From Hyphomicrobium sp. (GTDB lineage: Bacteria; Pseudomonadota; Alphaproteobacteria; Rhizobiales; Hyphomicrobiaceae): 64,000 bases of DNA. Every line of letters begins with the position of its first letter. Within the stretch, counting starts at the first letter, position 1. The DNA lies in assembly GCA_016793445.1 (NCBI GenBank), contig JAEUME010000001.1:186001-250000 (forward strand), given 5' to 3'. This document shows positions 51,541 to 59,681 of this stretch, in pieces. The translations under genes and the position numbers were made by a program. Under the pieces are notes generated by a model. The model worked only from the letters and a program-made list of their open reading frames with translations, was not told the DNA's origin and did not search any database.

Positions 51541-52850
51541 CGGCGTTTCTTGATTCCCTCCCCGCCCAGCGCCTGATAGCCGGCCGCAATGCGCTTCTCG
51601 TCGTCGGTCAGGAACGACACGCCTTCCAGCCGCGCCCACAGCGCATCGCGCTCGGGGTTCAGCGCCTCAACCTGATCGAGATCGGGCCGCAATTCTATGG
51701 CGCCAAGCGACTCCCCTGCGGAGAGCCGGCCGCTTGCCACTGCGCCCGGCGGCCGGCTCGACGGAGGAGAGTCGCCGGGCGCATGAGAGAGAGGCGCCAG
51801 CCAGAATGAGAACGCGCGCGTCATGCGATTGACGAGCGGCAGCACGGTCTGACGCCAGAAGGCGCGCTGCGCTTCGGCGTAGTTCGCATACGTGTTGTCG
51901 CCGGGGATGCCCAGCAGAAGCGGCGGCACACCCAACGCCAGCGCGATCTCGCGCGCCGCGTTGTTCTTGGCGGCGATGAAATCCATATCCTTGGGGCTGA
52001 GCGACAAGGGCTTCCAGTCAAGCCCGCCTTCCAGCAGCATCGGGCGGCCGGCGTTGAGTGCGCCCTGATAGCTGGCATCGAGTTCGCTCTTGAGCCGCTC
52101 GAACTGCTCCGCCGTCATGTGTCCGTTCGCCGCCGCATAGACGAGGGCGCCCGAGGGGCGCGCGGAATTGTCGAGCAACGCCTTGTTCCACTTCGAGGCC
52201 TCATTGTGGATGTCGATGGCGGTGGCGGCCGCCTCGATCGGGCTCATGCCGTAATGATCGTTGACGGGATGAAAGAGCCTTGTGTGCAGGATGGGCCGCA
52301 CGCCCGGCAGTACTTCGCCGGCAAAGCGCACGCTATATCCGTTCACGCAATACTCGTAGCCTTCGGGCCAGCCGTCGGGACCCGGGATCACCTTCATGCG
52401 GTCGGGCCGCAGGATATGCAGCTCGCGGATGTCTCCCCCGATCGCCACGGCCTCGACGTAGGCATTGCCCGCGACGAGCAGGAAGCCATACCAGCTTTCG
52501 AGAAAATCTGTCCCCGTGTGGTCGTAACTTGGGCGGCGCATCAGATCGAGCAGCGGATGGCTCTCGATTTCCTGCGTGCCGCGATAGAGCAGCAGCGGGA
52601 TGGAGGCGGCCGCTTCCGCTATCATGCGCACGCAGCGATAAACGATCGCGTTCTGCATGAAGCCTTCGCGCGCGAAGGCGCCATAGTCGCGCGGGCTCCA
52701 GACCGGTTCGCCCAGGCTGTGAATGGCGACGAGCCCGTTGGCGCGCGAGGCCTTCTGATCGGGTGCTTTCGGTACATGGCCGGCCCGTCGCGCGGGCAGG
52801 CCAAAGGGCGCCCGCAGCAGCCGCTGCATGCGTTCGGTCACTCTCATCAT
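51531..52850 (-). CDS. GTA gp3, HK97-family portal protein
   Basis: A 439-residue portal protein of the HK97 family (VYRCVRMIAEAAASIPLLLY, LYHPV-like LFHPVNDHYGMSPIEAA, LGVPPLLLGIPGDNTYANY). It forms the head vertex through which DNA is packed. Residues about 356-383 (APGDSPPSSRPPGAVASGRL and following) are an in-frame insertion encoded by two adjacent palindromic elements. The last ~40 residues are the segment repeated twice downstream. AGAGGA precedes the ATG. Confidence 0.94.
   Translation of the reverse strand: MMRVTERMQRLLRAPFGLPARRAGHVPKAPDQKASRANGLVAIHSLGEPVWSPRDYGAFAREGFMQNAIVYRCVRMIAEAAASIPLLLYRGTQEIESHPLLDLMRRPSYDHTGTDFLESWYGFLLVAGNAYVEAVAIGGDIRELHILRPDRMKVIPGPDGWPEGYEYCVNGYSVRFAGEVLPGVRPILHTRLFHPVNDHYGMSPIEAAATAIDIHNEASKWNKALLDNSARPSGALVYAAANGHMTAEQFERLKSELDASYQGALNAGRPMLLEGGLDWKPLSLSPKDMDFIAAKNNAAREIALALGVPPLLLGIPGDNTYANYAEAQRAFWRQTVLPLVNRMTRAFSFWLAPLSHAPGDSPPSSRPPGAVASGRLSAGESLGAIELRPDLDQVEALNPERDALWARLEGVSFLTDDEKRIAAGYQALGGEGIKKRRPF
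51700..51782. repeat. Pair of 41-bp palindromic elements inside the portal gene
   Basis: Two elements lie one base apart: 51700-51740 (arms GCGCCAAGC and GCTTGCCAC, 7 of 9 pairs) and 51742-51782 (arms GCGCCCGGC and GCCGGGCGC, perfect), in opposite orientations of the core. They keep the portal frame open and add about 27 residues. Confidence 0.75.
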
Positions 52851-52898
52851 CTTGCATGATCCTCTGATCTTGGTGAGATCGCGATTAGCGCCAGCAGC

Positions 52899-54440
52899 TC
52901 ACAGCACGCGCAGTCTCGGGCTTGCGCCGCCCGAAAGCATCAACTCTGTCAACGCCCAAACCAGCGCATCGACGCGATCAGGACTGCGGCCATCGACTTT
53001 GCCGTCGGGCCCGAACGCGCACATCTGATCTTCAAGCCGCTCGAAACGGCCCACGTGCACGACGCGCCCTTCCGCATAGAGCGCGGCGACGGGTTCGGCG
53101 CGCAGATACTTGCCGCGCGTCGCGTAGACCTTGCGCACCGGAACCTCGGCGCGGAACTGCCGCAGCACGCCCGCAACGAGATCGCCGCCCTGGTTGACTT
53201 CGGCGACCAGCGTATCGGCCTCGAATTCGTCGTAAGCGGCGAGCGCTGCCTTTGCCCATACGTTGGGCTCGCGGCCCTGCAGCGAGCGGTCGGCAAGAAC
53301 ATAGGCGCGCTTGTCCTCGCCAAGTCCTGCCACCACGATGCCGCACGCATCCGACGCGCGCGTCGACGTCACAGGCGGATCGAGCGCCACGACCACGCGC
53401 ACCATCTGAGGCGCTTGCGTCATGCGCGTTTCCTCGATCCAGTGCCGGCGCCACAGCGCATGCTCGGCATCCTCGACGATGTCGCCGAGCAGCTCCTGGC
53501 GGCCGAGCGCCGATCCCGCATAGCGCCGGTTCATCTCCGCGAGGAATGCGGGCGCGAGGTTGTCCTCGTTGTCGGCGGTGGCAAGTTTCACCGTCACGGT
53601 TGCGGGATCTTCCATGATCTTCTTCAAGAAGCGCAGAGGCTTCGGCGTCGTCGTCACCACGGCTTGTGGCGTCTCGCCCAGCCGCAGCGCAAACTGCAGC
53701 ATGTCCCACGCCCGCTCGCCGCGGTACCATTTCGCCAGCTCATCGCACCAGGCGTGCGTGAATTGCGGTCCGCGCAAGCCTTCCGCCTCATCGGCGGCAA
53801 ACATCTGCGCGATCGCCCCGCTCGGCCAGGTGAGCTGCTTCTTGGAAATCTCGAGCACGGGACGCTCGTTCGCGGGATGAATGGCGAGCAGCCCCGAAAC
53901 ACCTTCCACCATCACGCTGCGCACCTCGCCGATGGTCTTTCCCACGAGCGCGATGCGCGCCTGAGGGCCGTTTATCGGATCGCATGCTTTCGAACGCACC
54001 CACTCGGCCCCGGCACGGGTCTTTCCCGAGCCGCGCCCGCCAAGCATCATCCAGACTCTCCATGTTGCGCCTTCCGACTCCGCTTCGCGGAGCCGGCCGG
54101 AAGGCGCGGTGGACGGCGGCCGGCGCGACGAAGGAGTGTCGCCGGACACATCAGAAAGAGCGCCTTCCGACTCCGCTTCGCGGAGCCGGCCGGAAGGCGC
54201 TGCACTTGGCGACCCCCCCGCGCCGGAAGGCGCCCCGCTTGGCGGCCGGCTCGCGGAACGCGAGTCGCCAAGCGCAACATAAAGCGGCGCAAGTTGCTCC
54301 TCGCGCGCCCACAGCTCCCAGTCGTAGCGGAGGAATTCCAGCTCGGCCGCGCTCAGCTCCGCCAGGTCACTTTCCAGCTGCCCGCTTGCGATGGAGGCGC
54401 TCAAGGCGGTCCGCAATCTCGAGGCGCAACTCTTCCGCAT
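52899..54440 (-). CDS. GTA gp2, large terminase (DNA-packaging ATPase/nuclease)
   Basis: A 513-residue terminase. Walker A is GGRGSGKT (residues 134-141), the Walker B region is in FTHAWCDELAKW, and the C-terminal RNase-H-like nuclease follows (VVALDPPVTS and an aspartate in AEVNQGGDLVA). It packs host DNA into particles. Residues about 56-125 are an in-frame insertion made of palindromic elements, with APSGRLREAESEGA present twice, placed just before the ATPase core. The gene overlaps the end of gp1 by 74 bases if ATG 54440 is used; in-frame TTG codons are alternatives. Confidence 0.94.
   Translation of the reverse strand: MRKSCASRLRTALSASIASGQLESDLAELSAAELEFLRYDWELWAREEQLAPLYVALGDSRSASRPPSGAPSGAGGSPSAAPSGRLREAESEGALSDVSGDTPSSRRPPSTAPSGRLREAESEGATWRVWMMLGGRGSGKTRAGAEWVRSKACDPINGPQARIALVGKTIGEVRSVMVEGVSGLLAIHPANERPVLEISKKQLTWPSGAIAQMFAADEAEGLRGPQFTHAWCDELAKWYRGERAWDMLQFALRLGETPQAVVTTTPKPLRFLKKIMEDPATVTVKLATADNEDNLAPAFLAEMNRRYAGSALGRQELLGDIVEDAEHALWRRHWIEETRMTQAPQMVRVVVALDPPVTSTRASDACGIVVAGLGEDKRAYVLADRSLQGREPNVWAKAALAAYDEFEADTLVAEVNQGGDLVAGVLRQFRAEVPVRKVYATRGKYLRAEPVAALYAEGRVVHVGRFERLEDQMCAFGPDGKVDGRSPDRVDALVWALTELMLSGGASPRLRVL
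54067..54275. repeat. Four 41-bp palindromic elements inside the terminase gene
   Basis: Full elements are at 54067-54107 and 54160-54200 (identical; arms GCGCCTTCC and GGAAGGCGC), 54109-54149 (arms GTGGACGGC and GCCGGACAC, 7 of 9) and 54235-54275 (arms CCGCTTGGC and GCCAAGCGC, 8 of 9). A half copy ends at 54233. In the best copies the core itself folds (CTCCGC-GAA-GCGGAG; CTCGCG-GAA-CGCGAG), with paired changes. Confidence 0.8.
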
Positions 54441-54915
54441 GCTTCAGCGCCTCCTTGTCACGGCGATTGACGGTAGGGGTTTTGTCCTTGGTGATTTCGC
54501 GTTGCATCTCCACGGCTTTCTCCAGACTGCTCACCATTTGCGAGAGCGCGCGCGAGGCCCGCTCGCGGTCCTGGCTTGACGCGCCCTTCTGCTTCTCGAG
54601 CTTGGTCAGCTCCTTGTCGATCGTGTTGTAGATCCGCACGACGAGATCCTTGGGCCGCACCGCGGCGCGCTTGACGGCCCGCTTGGCTGGGGCTTTCACC
54701 GCCGCACGCGCGGGGCTTTGGCTCCCTGCAACCTTGGCCTTGGCTGCCTTTGTCTTGCTCGCCGGCGCCGTACGCGGCGGCCACTTGAGCCTGCGGGCGG
54801 CGGCTGCGAGTTGCGCTTGTGTCAGGCGGAACCGCGCGGCGATGTCGTCTAGGGAGGAGGATGCGTCGGCGTACGCCAACGCGACCTCGCCCCACGGGGC
54901 CTTAGGCTCCGCCAT
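54367..54915 (-). CDS. GTA gp1, putative small terminase subunit
   Basis: A 182-residue basic protein. The N-terminal 50 residues suggest a helix-turn-helix (SSLDDIAARFRLTQAQLAAAARRL), followed by an Ala/Lys-rich linker and a C-terminal coiled-coil region (LEKQKGASSQDRERASRALS). As the first gene of the cluster, overlapping the large terminase, it corresponds to RcGTA gp1. DNA-binding function is inferred from position and fold pattern. Confidence 0.75.
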   Translation of the reverse strand: MAEPKAPWGEVALAYADASSSLDDIAARFRLTQAQLAAAARRLKWPPRTAPASKTKAAKAKVAGSQSPARAAVKAPAKRAVKRAAVRPKDLVVRIYNTIDKELTKLEKQKGASSQDRERASRALSQMVSSLEKAVEMQREITKDKTPTVNRRDKEALKHAEELRLEIADRLERLHRKRAAGK

Positions 54916-55265
54916 GGTGCATGTCTCGCGGGTTGTTGATCGAAAAATCGCGCCCGGCTTGTGGCCTGGGGTTCACGGTGCTTGCGTAAGCCTTGCGGCC
55001 AGCCCGTGAAAACTCAGGAAGCTCCTGGCGCGTTACTTGGTCCCTGCTCAAGTTGAGCAAACACATTACGCACTGTACTTAAACTATGCCTGATCACCGT
55101 TGCGCTGTCAATCCAGAATTGCTGTCATGCCTCATTTTTTATTTTGTATAACAATGAGTTGCTTCGGATTTACTTGAAAACTCTTCAGTCTACCTCATCC
55201 CGCCTGACCGGGGATAACTTGATCCGCAACCCACCGCAGCCCGCACTCTCAGGCGGTCTCAAGCC
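54916..55265 (-). promoter_or_regulatory. Upstream control region of the GTA cluster
   Basis: This 350-base spacer has no gene. It is AT-rich at 55131-55160, unlike the rest of the window. On the minus strand a candidate promoter has TTGACA (55111-55106 complement) and ATAGTT (55087-55082 complement) 18 bases apart. It is the only long spacer before gp1, so the main GTA promoter should lie here. Confidence 0.5.
55045..55059. promoter_or_regulatory. Perfect palindrome in the GTA leader, candidate operator
   Basis: TGCTCAAGTTGAGCA is a 7-1-7 perfect inverted repeat, 22 bases downstream of the candidate -10 box. It could bind a dimeric regulator or form a small leader hairpin. No known GTA regulator site was recognised in it. 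Confidence 0.45.
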
Positions 55266-55763
55266 TCAGGCGGGCTCGAAATCGTCGATGATGTAGCGGG
55301 CGTAGTTCTCCTCTTTCACACGCGCCTCGCTCATGGCGAAACTGCGCACCGAGATCCCAGCCTGATGCACCGTTTCCGGATCGCCGGACACGAGCGGATG
55401 CCACCAGGCGAGATCGCGTCCTTCCTGGACGCGGCGATACCCGCACGACACCGGAAGCCACTTGATCTGCGCAATCTTTTCCTGGGTGATCTCGATGCAG
55501 TCGGGCATCAGCGAAAAACGCTCATGATACCGCGAGCAGCGGCACGAGCGCACATGCAGAAGCCGGCACGACAAGCGCGTCAAATGGATCTCGCCTTCAT
55601 CTTCATCCTCCAGCTTGACGAGACAGCAACGCCCGCAGCCATCGCAGAGTGATTCCCACTCCTCGCTGGTCATCTGATCCAGGGTCTTCGTTTTCCAGAA
55701 CGGCTGTGGCGATCGGGTCAATTCAGCGGCCCTTCCCGCCGCAAGGCTTGTCGGCGGCTTCAA
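55266..55763 (-). CDS. UPF0260 (YcgN-like) cysteine-cluster protein
   Basis: A 165-residue protein of the YkgJ/UPF0260 family. The cysteine cluster CDGCGRCC (about residues 40-47) and later cysteines ([27 protein letters not shown]) probably hold a metal or Fe-S cluster. The remainder ([20 protein letters not shown]) is typical of the family. Biochemical role unknown. Confidence 0.9.
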   Translation of the reverse strand: MKPPTSLAAGRAAELTRSPQPFWKTKTLDQMTSEEWESLCDGCGRCCLVKLEDEDEGEIHLTRLSCRLLHVRSCRCSRYHERFSLMPDCIEITQEKIAQIKWLPVSCGYRRVQEGRDLAWWHPLVSGDPETVHQAGISVRSFAMSEARVKEENYARYIIDDFEPA

Positions 55764-55979
55764 ATAATCACAATTTGGTCGTCTTCAGATTCGCTTAGGA
55801 AAACCTTCTAGCGCCGAACGGCGCGCGTGACAAAGGCAGCGCGTTTGGGGCAAAAGCAAACCCAAACCGACCCACGGTGCATCTCTTGAGGCAGCACGGG
55901 GCCTCACCCGTCATGCCGCATCCGGGCAAAACGGCCGCGAGCCCCAAAGGCGGACGGCGGCAACAGGCAGATCGACGCT

Positions 55980-58307
55980 TTGAACGATTGGTTCCACAAG
56001 CGAGGCGGACGCGACCGGATCATCGACTGGCTCGGGATCGATTCCAAGATCAACTCGGTGCTCGTCGATACCTGGGCCGCCATCAAGGATGGCTGGAACG
56101 CGGGCTCCAGTTTCTTTGCGCGCTTCCAGTTGGCCGGCTGGCGGCGCCTGTTCAACGAATTGCTCTCCGAAGGCGTCACGCTCGCCACCGGCGGCTTCAT
56201 CCTCATGTATGCGCTCGCGCTGCCCGCGCTCTTGGAGTTCGACGAAAGCAAGTTCCAGACCGGCCAGTTCGCGGTGAAGTTCCTCGACGCCAACGGCAAC
56301 GAACTCGGCAAACGCGGCATCCTGCACAATGACGCCGTGCCGCTCAACGAGATTCCCGATTATCTCATCAAGGCGACGCTCGCCACCGAGGACCGCCGCT
56401 TCTTCGAGCACTACGGCGTCGACGTGCCCGGCACCTTCCGCGCGCTCGTTACCAACATCCAGGCCAACGATGTCGTGCAGGGCGGCTCGACCCTCACCCA
56501 GCAGCTCGCCAAGAACCTGTTCCTGTCGTCCGAGCGTTCCTTCCAGCGCAAGATCAAGGAGCTGTTTCTTTCGTTCCTGCTGGAAAGCCGTTTCACCAAA
56601 GAGCAAATCCTGAAGCTATACTTCGACCGCGCCTACATGGGCGGCGGCGCGGTCGGCGTGGAGGCTGCATCCCAGTACTACTTCGGCAAGTCGGTGCGCG
56701 ACATCACCATGGCGGAAGCGGCCCTGCTCGCCGGATTGTTCAAGGCGCCGACGAAATATGCCCCACACGTCAATCTGCCGGCCTCGCGGGCACGCACCAA
56801 CGAGGTGCTCGACAACCTCGTGGAGGCAGGTTTTTACACCTCCGGCCAAGTGCACAACGCGCGCATGAACCCGGCGCGCGCCATCGACCACACCAATTCC
56901 ACCAGCCCTGATTGGTTCCTCGACTGGGCGTTCGATGAAGTGCAGCGTCTGGCGCAAGGCAAAGGCCAGTACGTGCTCACCGCGCGCACCACCGTCGATC
57001 TGTCGCTCCAGCGCAAGGCTGACGAGGCGCTCCGCAGCGCGATCGCCAAGGACGGCCGCGCGATGCGCTTCAGCTCGGGCGCCATGGTCGTCACGGAAAC
57101 CGACGGCGCGGTCCGCGCCATCGTTGGCGGCCTCGACTACGGCGACAGCCAGTTCAACCGCGCCACCAAGGCGCGCCGCCAGCCCGGCTCGTCGTTCAAG
57201 GTCTACGTCTACGCCACCGCGCTCGAGAACGGCTACCGCCCGCAGACCCCGGTTCGCGACGCCTCGCGCTCGTGCGGCAACTGGCATCCTCAGAACTACG
57301 GCGGCGGTCATGGCTCGGGCGCACGCATCCCGTTGTGGAACGCGCTCGCGCGCTCGCTCAATACAGTCGCCGCCGAGCTGTCGTTTGCCGTCGGCCGCGA
57401 GAAGGTCATCGACATGACCAAAAGGCTCGGCATCGCAGGTGTAAGAAAGACCTGCTCCATGGCGCTCGGCGACGGTGGCATAACGCTGATCGAGCACGCG
57501 GGTGGCGTAGCGACGTTCGCCAACGGCGGCAAGCTTGCCAGGCCTTACGGCATTCTCGACATCACCACATCGAGGGGCGATCTGCTCTACTCGCGCGACC
57601 GCGACGAGCCGCCTGCGCCCCAGGTCGTCACGCGTCAGGTTGCCGAACAGATGAACCAGATGTTGTACCGCGTCGTCGAGGAAGGCACGGGCCAGGCGGC
57701 AGCGCTCGACTTCACACGCGTCGCCGGCAAGACGGGCACGAGCACCGGGCCCAAGGACGCCTGGTTCGTCGGCTTCACCGGCAAGTATGTCGGCGTCGTG
57801 TGGATCGGCAACGACGACAACCGCCCCATGGGTCAGGTCACGGGCGGTCATCAGGCAGCCCCCATCTGGCACAACTTCATGGCGGTCGCCCACACCGACA
57901 TGAACATCCCCACGATCCCGGGCCTGGAGCCCCATCCCGTGCAGATCGCCGAGCGTGAACGCTTGGCCGCGATCAAGCAGTCCGAAATCGCCGCCGGTAT
58001 CACCCAGCCCGACGACAGCGAAGCGCGCCGCGCCAAGGTGCTGCCCGACAAGACGCGCGATGCCTTGAAGACGCTTGCGCAGGCTCTGCGCAAAGCCGGT
58101 GGCCTGCCCGAGCCAGCGCCCGCAAACACCCCTGCGAACACACCCGCAGGCCCTCCGCCCTCCACGCCCGCGGGCGGCACGAAGCCTGCGGACAGGCGCG
58201 CGGACGGCGCCGCGCCAACAGGAACCTCCAACACAACGGGCGCAACGGTGACGGCGGCGGGGTCCGCGGAGAGCACACGCCAAGGAGCAAGCCGTGGCGC
58301 TCGATGA
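55980..58307 (+). CDS. Class A penicillin-binding protein (PBP1A-type)
   Basis: A 775-residue bifunctional peptidoglycan synthase. An N-terminal membrane anchor (about residues 61-82) is followed by the GT51 glycosyltransferase (ATEDRRFFEHYGVD with catalytic Glu about residue 137, and GGSTLTQQLAKN) and the transpeptidase (Ser in PGSSFK about residue 403, RSLNTV, KTGTS about 583). The C-terminus is a Pro/Ala/Thr-rich tail. The frame has only a TTG start at 55980, because a stop blocks extension upstream, and no strong ribosome site is seen. It overlaps the next gene by 14 bases. Confidence 0.93.
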   Translation: MNDWFHKRGGRDRIIDWLGIDSKINSVLVDTWAAIKDGWNAGSSFFARFQLAGWRRLFNELLSEGVTLATGGFILMYALALPALLEFDESKFQTGQFAVKFLDANGNELGKRGILHNDAVPLNEIPDYLIKATLATEDRRFFEHYGVDVPGTFRALVTNIQANDVVQGGSTLTQQLAKNLFLSSERSFQRKIKELFLSFLLESRFTKEQILKLYFDRAYMGGGAVGVEAASQYYFGKSVRDITMAEAALLAGLFKAPTKYAPHVNLPASRARTNEVLDNLVEAGFYTSGQVHNARMNPARAIDHTNSTSPDWFLDWAFDEVQRLAQGKGQYVLTARTTVDLSLQRKADEALRSAIAKDGRAMRFSSGAMVVTETDGAVRAIVGGLDYGDSQFNRATKARRQPGSSFKVYVYATALENGYRPQTPVRDASRSCGNWHPQNYGGGHGSGARIPLWNALARSLNTVAAELSFAVGREKVIDMTKRLGIAGVRKTCSMALGDGGITLIEHAGGVATFANGGKLARPYGILDITTSRGDLLYSRDRDEPPAPQVVTRQVAEQMNQMLYRVVEEGTGQAAALDFTRVAGKTGTSTGPKDAWFVGFTGKYVGVVWIGNDDNRPMGQVTGGHQAAPIWHNFMAVAHTDMNIPTIPGLEPHPVQIAERERLAAIKQSEIAAGITQPDDSEARRAKVLPDKTRDALKTLAQALRKAGGLPEPAPANTPANTPAGPPPSTPAGGTKPADRRADGAAPTGTSNTTGATVTAAGSAESTRQGASRGAR

Positions 58308-58995
58308 AACCTCAAGTGAGAGCGGCGCGATGGCCGAAGGCGGAGCGCGGCGGCGCCCGCCGCGTATTCCAGGCGCGATCGAAGACGGCCTGAAGAAGCT
58401 GGGGCGGCGCGTCTTCCGTCTGCTGCTGGCCTCGGCCGCCGTCACCATCGCCGTGGCAGGCGGCGTGTTGTCGGCGCGCTACATGATCAATCACGGCTCT
58501 GCGCTGTCCACCACCACCTACGGGCCATGGGTCTACTGGACCGGCGCGGGCCGCATGGACGCCGATCCCTACACGCGCGCGCATTTCGCCCGCAGCAGCG
58601 CGCTGAGGCTGTCGTCGGATTCCGCAGGGGTCTTCGAGGCCAACTCCGACGCGGAAGGCGCTTACCTGCATTCCTCTTGCGACTACGTACTGGAAGGGCC
58701 CTATGCCCACGGCCTGTGGTGGAGCTTGAGCGTCTTCGATAGCCGAGGCCAGCTCATCGCCAACGACGCCGAGCGTTATGCGTTCACCAGTGATACGGTC
58801 GCCGCCAATCCGGATGGCTCCTACATCGTCACCCTGGGACGTGACGCGCGTCCCGGCAACTGGCTGCCAACCGGCGGCGCGGGCCGGCTCGTCATCGTCT
58901 TCAGCCTGCTTGATCCGGCAACGGGTCTGTCGGAGGAGGAGCGCGCCGAGCGCTATAAGATGCTGCCTGAGATCCGGCGGGAGAATTGCTCATGA
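58294..58995 (+). CDS. DUF1214 domain protein
   Basis: A 233-residue protein with one N-terminal membrane helix (about residues 41-63) and a DUF1214 domain (about residues 115-225; GLWWSLSVFDSRGQLIAND, ERYAFTSDTV). The GTG start overlaps the penicillin-binding protein gene by 14 bases. It is followed, with a 4-base overlap, by a DUF1254 protein. These two domains commonly occur together, including as one protein. Function unknown. Confidence 0.85.
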   Translation: MALDETSSESGAMAEGGARRRPPRIPGAIEDGLKKLGRRVFRLLLASAAVTIAVAGGVLSARYMINHGSALSTTTYGPWVYWTGAGRMDADPYTRAHFARSSALRLSSDSAGVFEANSDAEGAYLHSSCDYVLEGPYAHGLWWSLSVFDSRGQLIANDAERYAFTSDTVAANPDGSYIVTLGRDARPGNWLPTGGAGRLVIVFSLLDPATGLSEEERAERYKMLPEIRRENCS

Positions 58996-59579
58996 GCATG
59001 CCTGCCCCAGCCGCACAACTCCGTCTCTTCACCGTTCGCTTCTTTGCTATCCTGCTGTGCGCGGCCGGCGCCATCCATATCATCTCCACGCTGGGCGCCA
59101 TGGGCGACACGTCACGGTCCGCCTACAGCCTCTTGGCAAGTGCGCTTCCCGCCAACACCATGACCGTTCTTCCTCCCGTCAAGCCGGGCCGTCAGTATCT
59201 GCCTTTCATGAGTACGGATGCACGCTATGCCGTGTGCCGCTTCGACACGACCAAGGGCCCGGTCTCGGTGTCAGCCGTACTGCCTGACCACGGCTGGACG
59301 ATCGGCATTTTCCATCGCGACGGATCCTCGGCCTATTTCGCCGCCGCGCCCGTGGGCCGGATAACGCAGATCGCGCTCACACTGGTGCCTGCCGACGATC
59401 GCTTCATGGGGCTGACGCCCGAAGCGCGCGGCCACATGAGCACAGCGGACGCACCGCTGACGGTTGCGGCGCGCGAGGGGCTCGTCGTCGTGCGTGCACC
59501 CGACAAAGGCCTGTCCTATGCGGCGACAAGCGAGGCGGCGCTCGCCAAGGTCATGTGTGCGCCAAAGCCGCTTCAGTAA
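58992..59579 (+). CDS. DUF1254 domain protein
   Basis: A 195-residue protein with an N-terminal membrane helix (about residues 14-36) and a DUF1254 domain (RYAVCRFDTTKGPVSVSAVL). The ATG at 58992 overlaps the DUF1214 stop (ATGA). The pair probably acts at the cell envelope next to the peptidoglycan synthase, by position only. Confidence 0.82.
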   Translation: MSMPAPAAQLRLFTVRFFAILLCAAGAIHIISTLGAMGDTSRSAYSLLASALPANTMTVLPPVKPGRQYLPFMSTDARYAVCRFDTTKGPVSVSAVLPDHGWTIGIFHRDGSSAYFAAAPVGRITQIALTLVPADDRFMGLTPEARGHMSTADAPLTVAAREGLVVVRAPDKGLSYAATSEAALAKVMCAPKPLQ

Positions 59580-59681
59580 GCGTTCCCCGCGTAGACCTGT
59601 GAGCGTAATCGGCGTGGTGACGATGGCGTGTGGCGTCGTTTGGCGATCTTCGCGGCAATAGGCTCACACGGAACACCTGGG

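Noticed and set aside
54067-54275. Ends of an insertion sequence or a CRISPR-like array
   Set aside because: No transposase or target duplication is present, spacing is irregular, and the elements are palindromic with varying arms.
36295-54915. Ordinary prophage
   Set aside because: Gene order and sizes fit RcGTA-type clusters; no integrase, attachment repeats, phage replication genes or repressor were seen.
55877-56332. 151-codon plus-strand frame overlapping the start of the penicillin-binding protein gene
   Set aside because: Arg-rich shadow in another frame; the TTG-started frame carries the conserved protein.
56616-58448. 610-codon minus-strand frame opposite the penicillin-binding protein
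   Set aside because: Antisense shadow in high-GC DNA; the plus-strand protein has all catalytic motifs.
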